Positions 5,788 through 13,678 of a stretch of 21,794 nt of DNA are shown in pieces. Location of the stretch: positions 1 through 21,794 of IMG/VR virus record IMGVR_UViG_3300045135_003624; one strand, 5' to 3'. How positions within the stretch are numbered: position 1 is the first letter of the stretch; every line of letters begins with the position of its first letter. The notes below the pieces were generated by a model. That model had not been told where the DNA came from, ran no database searches, and saw only the letters and a program-made list of their open reading frames with translations. The position numbers and the translations under genes were made by a program. Source of the DNA: a virus.

Positions 5788-8348
5788 GCCACCTCATCTG
5801 CATGGATCCGCAGAACAGAGACCACCGGCGTATAGGCCGCGTCCACCGTTCTCAGCCAAGCGCGTGCCTCAATTGCCCGCGCCTCGATTTCATGATTGTC
5901 GATCCGGCCCCAGTCTGACCAAACAGGCGTGCTGCTCGGGTCGTCATCGGTTTCCCGCACCTCAACCACCACATCCGTCTCCGCCCCATCCGTGCCGTCA
6001 AAATCCGCCCAAGTGTCGATCGGCTGCAGCCGCGCGTCGATCTTATCGAGCAAAGCCAAAACCGCGACACGGATTTCGCTGCGCAGCCGGATCCGACGCA
6101 CCGCGCCAAAATCCATCCCCGCCCCAAACGCATAGAGCCCCTCGGGCTCCGGCACATAGGGCACGCCCGAGCCGTCCACCGCCGTCGCCATGCGCAATGT
6201 CGCCCCCTCGACCACCAGATCCGTCTTGGCGCCAGGAAAGGTGCCATCGGCCTGCAGGCTCTCCACCGGTGCAAAGGCAATCGCCTGCGCCCCCTTGGTC
6301 GTCACCGCCGTCACCGGCCCGAGACGCCCGCCGCTGTCCTCAGCGCGAACGAGATAGGTGCCGGGTTTAAGCGGCACCACCGCAATCGCCTCCGAGCCCG
6401 CAACCCGGTCCATCGAATAGCTATTCGCCCAGGTCGCCGGCACCTCACTGCTGTGGCGAATGACGATATTTCCCGCCACCCGCACATCCGGATCCGAGGC
6501 CCGCGTCCATTTCAGGATCGCAAGTCCTCCCGCCGTCTGCAGCGTCACGTTCTCCAGCGTCCCCGGCGGTGCCGTCAGCCCGAAGATTTCTGCCGCGCCG
6601 GTGCGCCACTCAGAGGCCACGCCAAGTGCAGAGACCGCGCGCACCCGCACCTCCCACTGGCCGGGCTTCGCATCCCGGATCTCCAATGTGGTGCCAGATT
6701 GACGGCCATACTCAAGCCAAGCGCCCCCATCCCGGCGCGCCTCGATCTGGTAACTCTCCACGAATGACGACGCAGCCGGCAACCACGTCGCCGTGATTAA
6801 GACCTTCGCACCCCCGCCATCGCGGGTGATATAGAGCTCTTCCGAGAGCTCAGGCGCGCCCGGTGCCGCCGTGCGGAAGGCAGACGGCAGCGTGGTGCGT
6901 GGCGCCGCCGCGTAGATCTGCTCCTCGGAGGCGTCCCAATCATAGACCAGCGGCGAGGTCTCGCGCAGCATAAGCTCCGGCACCAGCATGACGCCCTCAC
7001 CCACGGCGCTCAGATCCAACCGCGCCGATTGCACCTCAAACGGTTTGCCCGCAAAGCCCCAGCGCGCATAGTCCACGTTCACCGTATCCCCGGCCGCCGC
7101 CCTCCAGGCGCTCAGCTTGCCAGACCATTTGACCACCTGCTGGCGGCGCTGCCGCTCCAGCTCAATCTTGGCGATACGTTGTGCCGTCGCCGAGGAGATG
7201 GTGAACGGCAGCGAGATATCCCGCCAAACCTGCTCGCCCCCATCCTCGGCCACATAGGCTGCCGAGGCATAGGCCGGGAAGTCATCCGGCTGCCAATCAT
7301 TCTCCGGGCTGATGAACTGCCCGCGCACCCCGTTAAAGTTATTGGCCCGGCTTTGCCGCGTGGTAAGCGCAATGCCGCCCTCGCGCACATCATCGACCCC
7401 GAGCGTCACATCCGGCACCCGGTAGGCCCCGGCATGAATACGCCAGGCCCCACCCCGCCAGACGCTGCGCCCGGCCATTGCCGTCAGCATGGCCTCAATG
7501 ATGGTCTGCGGTGTTTGATCGAGTGTCACGATGCCATTGCAGGTGTAGCGCGCCTCATCACCCCCAGCGGCCAGCGCCACCCGCTCGTCACAGATATTGG
7601 CCGCCTCGATCAGGCTCTCGGCCCAGATCCCGTCCTCAAGGCCAATGCCAGCCCCGATGCCAAACACCGGATCGGCCATGTAATCGGCTGAGCACAGCGC
7701 GGCATTCTCAGAATACCCCCGCTCACCCGTGCGCGGGTCCAGAATGTCGTCCTTGCCCTCAATATCCACCGCGATGTTCGGGATCCCACCGGGAAAGGCA
7801 TCAGCACTATACGTGAGGCGCAGATGGATCGCCGCACAGCCGTCCAGGCGGTGCTCCGAGGTCCAATGCTCCGAGACCTCCTCCATGAGCGCCGGAAACG
7901 CCGTCTGGCCCGGATGCCCGAGCCGCTTCTCGATCTCGACCTTGCCGGCCCAGCGATCCAGTGCCGTGCCGGCGGCATCCACCGCCATCTCGCCATCGAA
8001 GTAGACCGCGCCAATCGATTTGACCCGGTGCGTGGCCAGCACGATCACCAGGTGCAGATATTCATTCGTGTCTCCCGATTCATGCAGGAACACGATCGCC
8101 CCGCCCTTGCGCACCCGGCCATAGACCATATCGCGCGGCATGACCGGCTCACGCACGCTCACCGTGCGCGGCTGCATCCCAACGGTCGGGGTCGGCATCA
8201 ACGCCTGCGCAGCCGCCGACAACAGCATCGAAGCCCCGAACTGCGCTGCAAATAGGGTAAAGCCTGTGGCGGTAAAAGCGGCCGCCAAACCACCTGCCGC
8301 CACCGCTGCCCCACCAAGAGCAACGGCTCCAATCACCACCTGTGGCAT
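5775..8348 (-). CDS. Tip attachment / host specificity protein J-like
   Basis: An 857-aa tail tip protein in the lambda J position. The N-terminus is Ala/Gly-rich and hydrophobic (residues 1-55), followed by the conserved tip-module region (REPVMPRDMVYGRVRKGGAI, then YLHLVIVLATH). Residues about 300-480 form the hub-like part. Residues about 490-690 contain two fibronectin-type III-like segments (PGAPELSEEL...ITATW; PGQWEVRVRAVSALG; LTAPPGTLENV...ILKWTR). The C-terminus is strand-rich and acidic. It is somewhat shorter than lambda J (1132 aa), whose C-terminus binds the receptor. The ATG at 8348 follows the K-like stop by 3 nt. It closes the tail tip and contacts the host first. Confidence 0.85.
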   Translation of the reverse strand: MPQVVIGAVALGGAAVAAGGLAAAFTATGFTLFAAQFGASMLLSAAAQALMPTPTVGMQPRTVSVREPVMPRDMVYGRVRKGGAIVFLHESGDTNEYLHLVIVLATHRVKSIGAVYFDGEMAVDAAGTALDRWAGKVEIEKRLGHPGQTAFPALMEEVSEHWTSEHRLDGCAAIHLRLTYSADAFPGGIPNIAVDIEGKDDILDPRTGERGYSENAALCSADYMADPVFGIGAGIGLEDGIWAESLIEAANICDERVALAAGGDEARYTCNGIVTLDQTPQTIIEAMLTAMAGRSVWRGGAWRIHAGAYRVPDVTLGVDDVREGGIALTTRQSRANNFNGVRGQFISPENDWQPDDFPAYASAAYVAEDGGEQVWRDISLPFTISSATAQRIAKIELERQRRQQVVKWSGKLSAWRAAAGDTVNVDYARWGFAGKPFEVQSARLDLSAVGEGVMLVPELMLRETSPLVYDWDASEEQIYAAAPRTTLPSAFRTAAPGAPELSEELYITRDGGGAKVLITATWLPAASSFVESYQIEARRDGGAWLEYGRQSGTTLEIRDAKPGQWEVRVRAVSALGVASEWRTGAAEIFGLTAPPGTLENVTLQTAGGLAILKWTRASDPDVRVAGNIVIRHSSEVPATWANSYSMDRVAGSEAIAVVPLKPGTYLVRAEDSGGRLGPVTAVTTKGAQAIAFAPVESLQADGTFPGAKTDLVVEGATLRMATAVDGSGVPYVPEPEGLYAFGAGMDFGAVRRIRLRSEIRVAVLALLDKIDARLQPIDTWADFDGTDGAETDVVVEVRETDDDPSSTPVWSDWGRIDNHEIEARAIEARAWLRTVDAAYTPVVSVLRIHADEVAGAF

Positions 8349-8351
8349 AGA

Positions 8352-8756
8352 TCAGACCCTCCAGGCAAAAGAACAGACGGACAGCGGCATCTGCACCAGA
8401 CCGTCAGGCGAGATAAAAACAGCCCGCGCGCCAGAACAGACCCCAAAGGCCGGATCCTCACCGCCCAAAACAAGATCCCCGCGCTGCGCCAGGAGCGGCG
8501 TGGCCAGCGGATCCCCCAGAAGATCACGCCCCATTGACTCCATGTCCACCCAGCCGAGTTTACGCATGATGCGCTGCGCTCCGAGCGCCGTGGTGTATCG
8601 GCCCCGCCAAAGAGCCGCGACATCCTCGCCGCCGGTCAGATCCCGGCGCAGATCAAACGCCCAGGTGGCGCAATCATGACTGCCCCAGGCGAAGGGAAGA
8701 TCCCGCACTGCCTCAAGACGCGCCGCCAATATGGATGTCCAACCGCACAGCCTCAT
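8352..8756 (-). CDS. NlpC/P60-like tail protein (K-like), His apparently missing
   Basis: A 134-aa protein in the lambda K position. FAWGSHDCATWAFDL carries the nucleophile-like Cys in the NlpC/P60 context, and LLAQRGDLVL matches the family's G-D-L-V strand. The residues after it (GVCSGARAVFISPDGLVQMP) contain no His where the catalytic His normally sits, so it may be a reduced member (DUF6950-type) or use another residue. In tailed phages such proteins open the cell wall during DNA entry or help tip assembly. The ATG at 8756 overlaps the upstream stop (ATGA). A longer start is less likely. Confidence 0.7.
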   Translation of the reverse strand: MRLCGWTSILAARLEAVRDLPFAWGSHDCATWAFDLRRDLTGGEDVAALWRGRYTTALGAQRIMRKLGWVDMESMGRDLLGDPLATPLLAQRGDLVLGGEDPAFGVCSGARAVFISPDGLVQMPLSVCSFAWRV

Positions 8757-9313
8757 GCCCGCCCCCAAGTGATCTCTTTATCCTGGATCGTAGTGACGAA
8801 CTCAAAGCCGCGATCCCCCGGCGCCAGAACTTGCTGGCTTTCATGGGTGTAGCGCCAGTTGCGCGCCACCCCGAGGTCGATCAAGCGGTTTTCATACGAG
8901 ATAATCACCGTGCAGCTGTCGCCCGTATCCGCGATCTCCGGCACATCCAGCCGCCCCGTAAAGGCCTGCACCGGATCCGCGATGATCTCGCGCGCCTCGG
9001 TCAGAAGCCCGAGCCACACTCGGCCCGGCTTGCCTTGGCGCGCCTCATCGATGGCCAGAGAGATCATCTCCAAAGGCACGCCAGAGAGCGACACCGTGGT
9101 GCCGCCAGCCACCACCTGCTGCGTCTCCTCGATCGCCCCAAGCCCCAAAAGGCTCCCAACGCCTTTCCAGGTTTGACCATTCCAGGCGATATCGCCCCGC
9201 CCCGTCCAGATCCGCACCCAGCCGGAGGCAAATTCGCCCTCAAAAAACAACACAGGATAGATCTCACCCGCCTCAAGCCCCGCTGCAACCTCCGCCGACA
9301 GATCCCGTGCCAT
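8753..9313 (-). CDS. Tail tip / baseplate hub protein (L-like)
   Basis: A 186-aa protein in the lambda L position. The ATG at 9313 overlaps the upstream stop by one base (TGATG). It reads MARDLSAEVAAGLEAGEIYP, then a WVRIWTGRGDIAWNGQTWKG strand pair, a region VSLSGVPLEMISLAIDEARQ, and a C-terminal YENRLIDLGVARNWRYTHES segment with a conserved-looking RxWRYT motif. This two-part layout matches hub proteins that sit between distal tail and tip proteins (the same class as DUF2163 proteins of gene transfer agents). No zinc- or iron-cluster cysteine set like that of lambda L is seen. Confidence 0.7.
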   Translation of the reverse strand: MARDLSAEVAAGLEAGEIYPVLFFEGEFASGWVRIWTGRGDIAWNGQTWKGVGSLLGLGAIEETQQVVAGGTTVSLSGVPLEMISLAIDEARQGKPGRVWLGLLTEAREIIADPVQAFTGRLDVPEIADTGDSCTVIISYENRLIDLGVARNWRYTHESQQVLAPGDRGFEFVTTIQDKEITWGRA

Positions 9314-9906
9314 CAAAGCGCCTCCCGTGCCGCCACAGAGAAGCGGAAACTATCGGCCCGCGTGATCCGTGTCGGCACCGGCTGCGTCAAACGCAGCGCC
9401 ACGCCAGGCGCAGCAATCTCCACCGGGCTCAGATCCACAGGCGCGCTGCGCAAACGCGGCGTGAGGCTCAGCTGAGCCGCCCCAGTCGCATCGGCATAAG
9501 CATCCGCCGTGATTTGGTGAAGCCGCATGTCCTGCCCCGTGCCGAGCGAGATAAAATCCCCCGCCTCAAGCGCCAGAGCCTCCGCGTCCCAACCCGAGGT
9601 GGTGAGCGTGTCGCCAGACTGACCAGAACCGGCCACAGAGATGGTCTTAGACGCCAGGTCCGGCCGCGCCGCCGAGGGATCCCGCAGGACAAACCAGCCC
9701 CGCACACCACCAAGCGCGGTAAAGAAGGCCGACAGACGCCGGCCATCCCGCCCCTTGGTGAGCGCCACATCAAACGAGACCTCCCACCATTCGCCACCCC
9801 AGTCCTGGATCTGCTGGCTGCCGGTAAACGGAGAGACCTGCGCCGAGACCGCCGTCGCCAAGCGCCGCTCGATCGACTCCACCAGCGTCAAAGGAAGCTC
9901 ACTCAT
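9313..9906 (-). CDS. Minor/distal tail protein (M-like position)
   Basis: A 197-aa protein; the ATG at 9906 overlaps the tape measure stop (ATGA). The N-terminal part contains TGSQQIQDWGGEWWEVSFDV and FFTALGGVRGWFVLRDPSAA, a pattern common in distal tail proteins that form the ring at the tail end. The C-terminal part is strand-rich (LEAGDFISLGTGQDMRLHQI). It is longer than lambda M (109 aa). Its place directly after the tape measure and before the L-like gene supports a role as first tail tip ring protein. Confidence 0.65.
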   Translation of the reverse strand: MSELPLTLVESIERRLATAVSAQVSPFTGSQQIQDWGGEWWEVSFDVALTKGRDGRRLSAFFTALGGVRGWFVLRDPSAARPDLASKTISVAGSGQSGDTLTTSGWDAEALALEAGDFISLGTGQDMRLHQITADAYADATGAAQLSLTPRLRSAPVDLSPVEIAAPGVALRLTQPVPTRITRADSFRFSVAAREAL

Positions 9907-12329
9907 ACCGCATACCCCCGCTGCCGGCGATCACTCACGCTCTGGATCGCAACCCGCTTGATCTCCGGCAAAGCCGCGCGGAGTTTTTGGTCAATTTGCT
10001 CCGCCACGCCCATCTGCGCCCCGCGTGCATCGATCGAGATCGAGACACCGCCCGAGGCACCACCAGGTGCATAGGCCGCCGCCTCGCGCCGGTTCAGCAC
10101 CCGCTCCCCGCGCTGCAGGATCGTCGGCACCTCATCCGGCCGCAGCCCAGCCCAAGCGCCAACCGGCCCCACGGTGCCACCGCTATGCATCTTCGGAGCT
10201 CCTGCAAACACCGCCGATGGCACAGAGCGCGACATGCCAGACAGCCCTACCATGCCCCCGTTATGCGACACCGCTGCCGTGGTGCTGCCCCCGCCAAACA
10301 CGCCGCCAAGCGCATTGGCGATCGGGCCCAGAACCGCATTCTTAAACGCCAAGGTCGCCAGATCCGCGAGGATCGAGCGCACAAACCCCTTAAAGTCCAC
10401 CTTGCCGGTGTCCACAAAGCTACGGAACGCAGACTCGGCGCCGCTAAACGCCCCGGTCAGCGTCTCCCCCAGCCCCTTGCCCCAATCCATCGCCGTCTTG
10501 GCGTAATCCTTCAGGCTTTGGCCCACGGCGGCAAACCCCGAAAGCGCCTCCTTGGTATCCTTGCCGGCACCGCCCGCTTTCAAAAGCGCATCCGTGACTT
10601 TATCCGCCGAGACCGCTGCGTCCTCGAGCGCCGCCGCGCCATCATCACCAGCCCCGGTCATGGCGTCTTTGAGCGCCTGCCAGGAGGTGATCGGACCAGA
10701 GGCCGCGGCCCCAAGCATCTGCGCCGCTTCCGCGTAGCCCTGCGCCCGGATCCGCGCATCCCCCGCCATGCCGTCAAACAGCTGCGGTGCGTCAAACGGC
10801 GAGTCCTTGAACGCGCTCTCGTAAGCCTCGCGCGCCGCATCCCCAAGGCGCACCGCCTCCGGCACGGTGGCTTTCCACTCCGAGAGGTCCGGTGCTTCAA
10901 TCGCCCACTCCGGCTGCCGCCCGCCAAGCGTCAACAGGCTGTTCACCGCAGAGGTGAGCCCCTCAAGGCCACTCTCCATCGCCCCAACCAAGCCATTGAT
11001 CGCCAAAGCCCCAATCCGGTCAAACACCGCAGGCAAGCTCTCCCAAATAGCCTGCACAGCCAGGAACGTGCCTTCAAAGGTGTTCAAAACGCTATTGGCC
11101 CAGCCCACAACGCCGTCACTGGCAGATTGCAGACCATCATAGATCCCCGCCTGCGCCGAGGCCCAGGAGCTCTCCACATTGGCCCAAGCCGCCTGCGCAG
11201 AAAGCGAGACCTTCGACCAGACCTCCGAGGCCAAATCCTTCAAGAGCCCCATCGCCGCGCCAAAACCGCCAGCCCCGCTGACCAGCTTGGAGAACCAATA
11301 GACCAGCTCCCCCGCGCCCACGATCAGCGCGCCAATCCCGGTGCGAATGAGCGCGCCCTTCAAGACTTTGAGTGCGCCCGCCGTCTTAAGCACCGACGCC
11401 GCCGCAAGCCCCATGCCCACGGCCCATTTGCCGGCCATAAAGGTGATAAACGTCCCCGCATAAGCAAAGATGCGCCCGATGCTTCCCGTCAGCACATCCA
11501 GCGCCTTGCCGATCGGACCCGTGGAGCTCGCAAGATCCACAAATGTCTTGGCCAGCCCCTCCAGCACCGGTGCCAGAGCCGAGCCCACCTTATTGCCCAT
11601 GCCGGTCATCACCTGACCAACCGCCACAAGAGCCGTGCGCGAGCGGTTCAGCCCCGCAATCGTCTTGCGATCCATCACCACGCCGAGATCCGCCGCCCGC
11701 TCTGCAAGCCGCCCCATCTCCGCGCCGTTGCCCCGCAAGAGCGGCAAAAGCGCCGTGGCATCCGAGGCCATCGCTTCGAGATAAAACGTCATGTCCTGCT
11801 GGCTGGCCCCGGCTTTTTCCAGAGACGACACATAAAGCTGCAACGCCTCCGGTCCAGACAACCGGGCAAATTGATCCGCCGTCACCCCAACCTTGGGCGC
11901 CACATTCTCAAAAAAGTCCTTCATCGGACCACCGCCGGTCTGCAGGAAATCCCCAACCCGGTCGTTTACGTCCTTCAGAATATCCGACAGCTTATCCGCC
12001 TCGATGCCGACCGTTTGCGCACCCGCTGCCCAGCCCTGGAACTGCTCCGGGTCTGCATTAGCAACCGCCGCCTGCTTTTGCACCTCAAACGCCCGGTCCA
12101 TCGCCGCATTGGTCGCCGCCACAGCCCCGGCCGCCGCCGCAGAGGCCGCCCCGATCGCGGCGAACTTCACCCCGCGCGCAAAAGCGGCCAGCTTGGCATT
12201 GGCCCGCTGCACCTCACGCGGGATCTTCTGGAACGCCTTCTCACCGGCCTCACCGACACCACGCAGCTCGCCCTCAACCTGCTTACCGCCACTCGCCGCC
12301 AAACGCACCGAGACTTGTTTCGTAGACAT
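9903..12329 (-). CDS. Tape measure protein (H-like)
   Basis: An 808-aa protein with N-terminal lambda-type module (MSTKQVSVRLAASGGKQVEG), then an Ala-rich helix (GAASAAAAGAVAATNAAM), long helices with coiled-coil character, and hydrophobic segments at about 290-345 and 685-705. The C-terminus has LADLATLAFKNAVLGPIANA, typical of tape measure ends. At about 0.15 nm per residue the tail would be about 120 nm long. AGAGG lies 7 nt before the ATG. It sets tail length, is filled into the tube with chaperones G/GT, and is ejected with the DNA. Unusually, a plus-strand toxin-antitoxin pair separates it from the GT coding region. Confidence 0.92.
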   Translation of the reverse strand: MSTKQVSVRLAASGGKQVEGELRGVGEAGEKAFQKIPREVQRANAKLAAFARGVKFAAIGAASAAAAGAVAATNAAMDRAFEVQKQAAVANADPEQFQGWAAGAQTVGIEADKLSDILKDVNDRVGDFLQTGGGPMKDFFENVAPKVGVTADQFARLSGPEALQLYVSSLEKAGASQQDMTFYLEAMASDATALLPLLRGNGAEMGRLAERAADLGVVMDRKTIAGLNRSRTALVAVGQVMTGMGNKVGSALAPVLEGLAKTFVDLASSTGPIGKALDVLTGSIGRIFAYAGTFITFMAGKWAVGMGLAAASVLKTAGALKVLKGALIRTGIGALIVGAGELVYWFSKLVSGAGGFGAAMGLLKDLASEVWSKVSLSAQAAWANVESSWASAQAGIYDGLQSASDGVVGWANSVLNTFEGTFLAVQAIWESLPAVFDRIGALAINGLVGAMESGLEGLTSAVNSLLTLGGRQPEWAIEAPDLSEWKATVPEAVRLGDAAREAYESAFKDSPFDAPQLFDGMAGDARIRAQGYAEAAQMLGAAASGPITSWQALKDAMTGAGDDGAAALEDAAVSADKVTDALLKAGGAGKDTKEALSGFAAVGQSLKDYAKTAMDWGKGLGETLTGAFSGAESAFRSFVDTGKVDFKGFVRSILADLATLAFKNAVLGPIANALGGVFGGGSTTAAVSHNGGMVGLSGMSRSVPSAVFAGAPKMHSGGTVGPVGAWAGLRPDEVPTILQRGERVLNRREAAAYAPGGASGGVSISIDARGAQMGVAEQIDQKLRAALPEIKRVAIQSVSDRRQRGYAV

Positions 12330-12355
12330 TTTGGACCTCTCGAATGTCTTGATTT

Positions 12356-12376
12356 ATGTATCATCAGATGATACAT
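12356..12376 (+). promoter_or_regulatory. Palindromic operator of the higBA pair
   Basis: ATGTATCAT-CAG-ATGATACAT is a perfect 9-bp inverted repeat with 3-nt centre, ending 6 bp before the toxin ATG. It contains TATCAT (12359..12364), a good -10 candidate, but no clear -35 element is visible at the proper distance. HigA-type antitoxins bind such palindromes and repress their own promoter. Confidence 0.7.
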
Positions 12377-12382
12377 GGCGTC

Positions 12383-12664
12383 ATGATCATCAGTACGCGT
12401 GGAAAGCTTGCCGCTGGGGCTGTTCAAAACCGTTTCGGCAAGGGGTTTCCTGCCGATTTGGTCAAACGAACACGCGCGATGCTTTCAGCTTTGGATGCTG
12501 CGCACGTGCTTGAGGATTTACGGTTTCCGCCTGGCAATCACTTAGAAGCGCTGAGCGGAGATCGCGATGGACAACATTCGGTGCGCATTAATGGACAATG
12601 GCGCATCTGTTTTATCTGGACGGATCAAGGCCCAGCCGAGATCGAGATTGTGGATTACCATTAG
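12383..12664 (+). CDS. higB: HigB/RelE-family toxin
   Basis: A 93-aa mRNA interferase-type toxin. It shows the classical HigB pattern: MIISTRGKLAA, FPADLVKRTRAMLSAL, LEDLRFPPGNHLEALSGD, RDGQHSVRINGQWRICFIW and a final VEIVDYH-like EIEIVDYH. The basic residues around GNHLE, R61, H65, R68 and R74 correspond to the ribosome-bound mRNA-cleaving surface. The ATG at 12383 matches the usual start of the family; an upstream ATG at 12356 lies in the operator. The antitoxin follows 13 bp later. It is on the strand opposite to the tail operon and is a cargo gene, likely stabilising the element or acting against competing phages. Confidence 0.9.
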   Translation: MIISTRGKLAAGAVQNRFGKGFPADLVKRTRAMLSALDAAHVLEDLRFPPGNHLEALSGDRDGQHSVRINGQWRICFIWTDQGPAEIEIVDYH

Positions 12665-12677
12665 AAAGAGGATGACC

Positions 12678-12968
12678 ATGAGCTTACTGACACATCCGTC
12701 CCATCCAGGTGACGTGCTTAACGAGCTTTATCTCACGCCGCTTGAGATGAGCGCCATCACGCTGGCCTCTCACCTTGACGTGCCGCGCACACGGATTGAA
12801 CGTCTGGTTAAAGGACAGACATCCCTTACCGTGGATACCGCCATGCGGTTGGCGCGTTTTTTTGGCACCACGCCAGAATACTGGATGAACCTCCAGAAGG
12901 CTTGGGATCTTGCCCGCGCGCGCGAGAGCATTGATGTCTCAAAAATCAAACCCCTCGAAGCCGCCTGA
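12678..12968 (+). CDS. higA: HigA-family antitoxin
   Basis: A 96-aa antitoxin with helix-turn-helix. It begins SLLTHPSHPGDVL, then the HTH at about residues 24-46 (MSAITLASHLDVPRTRIERL), TVDTAMRLARFFGTTPEYWM and a helical NLQKAWDLARARES tail, the standard HigA/VapI layout. It neutralises HigB and represses the operon at the palindrome. The ATG at 12678 has AGAGG 6 nt upstream; the ATG at 12672 is too close to that site. The last 30 bp overlap the antisense 3' end of the phage GT coding region, so the two genes converge and share sequence. Confidence 0.9.
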   Translation: MSLLTHPSHPGDVLNELYLTPLEMSAITLASHLDVPRTRIERLVKGQTSLTVDTAMRLARFFGTTPEYWMNLQKAWDLARARESIDVSKIKPLEAA

Positions 12969-13325
12969 CCCATCAGGATCAGAGACATTCAGTTTGCGCA
13001 CCATCACCGCCTCGATCGACGGCAACAGCTCTGCGATCACCCGCGGTGCAATCCCGAGCGCCGCGCCCAACTGCAAGGTCGCACTCATGTCCCAGCCCGT
13101 GACCGCCCCGCCTTCAGCGCCGGTCACAACCCGGACCTGCCCCCCAAGACGCTGCACCAGATCCCAGATCTGCCAGCCCTCGAGCGTTTGCGGCGCGTTT
13201 AGACGCCTTGGGCAGTCCGAACAGCTCGAGAGTGGCGCCCCCCAAAGACTGCGCCCATCACATGGGCACGCCGCGCAATAGTCACCGCCCCCGCCGAACT
13301 CCCAGTCGGCGAGAGCGGTCAGCCG
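12939..13325 (-). CDS. T extension of the tail assembly chaperone, made by -1 frameshift
   Basis: This open frame has no good start of its own but continues the G gene after a -1 shift at the slippery site 13325..13331. The shift joins 118 residues of G to 128 residues here, giving a 246-aa GT protein that ends at 12939. The first part is Cys-rich: DYCAACPCDG, then SSCSDCP 14 residues later, giving C-x2-C-x14-C-x2-C like a zinc ribbon. The rest is LEGWQIWDLVQRLGGQVRV, then a helical region, ending GGFEGFDF. In lambda the same arrangement yields gpGT, which carries tail tube subunits to the tape measure complex. The segment from 13157 alone could be mistaken for a separate small gene. Confidence 0.85.
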   Translation of the reverse strand, partial: RLTALADWEFGGGGDYCAACPCDGRSLWGAPLSSCSDCPRRLNAPQTLEGWQIWDLVQRLGGQVRVVTGAEGGAVTGWDMSATLQLGAALGIAPRVIAELLPSIEAVMVRKLNVSDPDGSGGFEGFDF

Positions 13326-13331
13326 TTTTTT
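13284..13331 (-). promoter_or_regulatory. -1 programmed ribosomal frameshift signal
   Basis: Minus strand, in G reading frame: slippery heptamer A-AAA-AAC (13331..13325), spacer GGCTG (5 nt), then a 14-bp stem pairing ACCGCTCTCGCCGA (13319..13306) with TCGGCGGGGGCGGT (13297..13284), including two G-U pairs, over an 8-nt loop. The zero frame stops two codons after the heptamer (GGC TGA); the -1 frame stays open for 128 codons. Confidence 0.9.
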
Positions 13332-13678
13332 TCCGCGTCCACCAGCATCGCGCCAGCGACCACCTTTTCTTGGAAAGCTTCAAACATCGGCCAAAGATCG
13401 AGCAACGCACTGATCCAGTCTTCCGAGACGGGCACAGGCGCGCCAGCCTCATCGCCGACGCCCTCCCACTCTTCGATCACCAGCCCAGCTATGATCTTGG
13501 CCACGACCAATGCGATGGTATCGTCATCAGGATCTTCAACCTCGTTCACAACTGCGGTGACCCGTGGGCTGGAGCGCGCGGCCAGCATCATCGCTGAGGT
13601 CAGCGGTTTCACCTTGAGCCGCACGCCGCGAGGCAGATCAACCCAACGGGACTCATGCGTCAGATTCAAACTCAGCAT
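13319..13678 (-). CDS. Tail assembly chaperone (G-like), short form
   Basis: A 119-aa protein directly after the tail tube gene, with overlapping stop and start (TGATG). It reads MLSLNLTHESRWVDLPRGVR, then TSAMMLAARSSPRV, an acidic segment (NEVEDPDDDTIALVVAKIIA) and EDWISALLDLWPMFEAFQEK, typical of tail assembly chaperones that coat the tape measure. It ends VDAEKNG, where the AAAAAAC frameshift site lies. In lambda about 4% of ribosomes shift; the rate here is not known. Both G and GT are absent from finished virions in lambda. Confidence 0.85.
   Translation of the reverse strand: MLSLNLTHESRWVDLPRGVRLKVKPLTSAMMLAARSSPRVTAVVNEVEDPDDDTIALVVAKIIAGLVIEEWEGVGDEAGAPVPVSEDWISALLDLWPMFEAFQEKVVAGAMLVDAEKNG

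Noticed and set aside
9987-12371. A 794-codon open frame on the plus strand opposite the tape measure gene
   Set aside because: It is extremely rich in Arg, His and Pro, has no recognisable domain, and is fully antisense to a convincing tape measure gene. It is an artefact of high-GC codon use.
12939-13157. Independent 72-aa gene after G
   Set aside because: Its start would be a GTG without clear ribosome site in the middle of an open frame that continues upstream to the frameshift site. It is treated as the end of GT.
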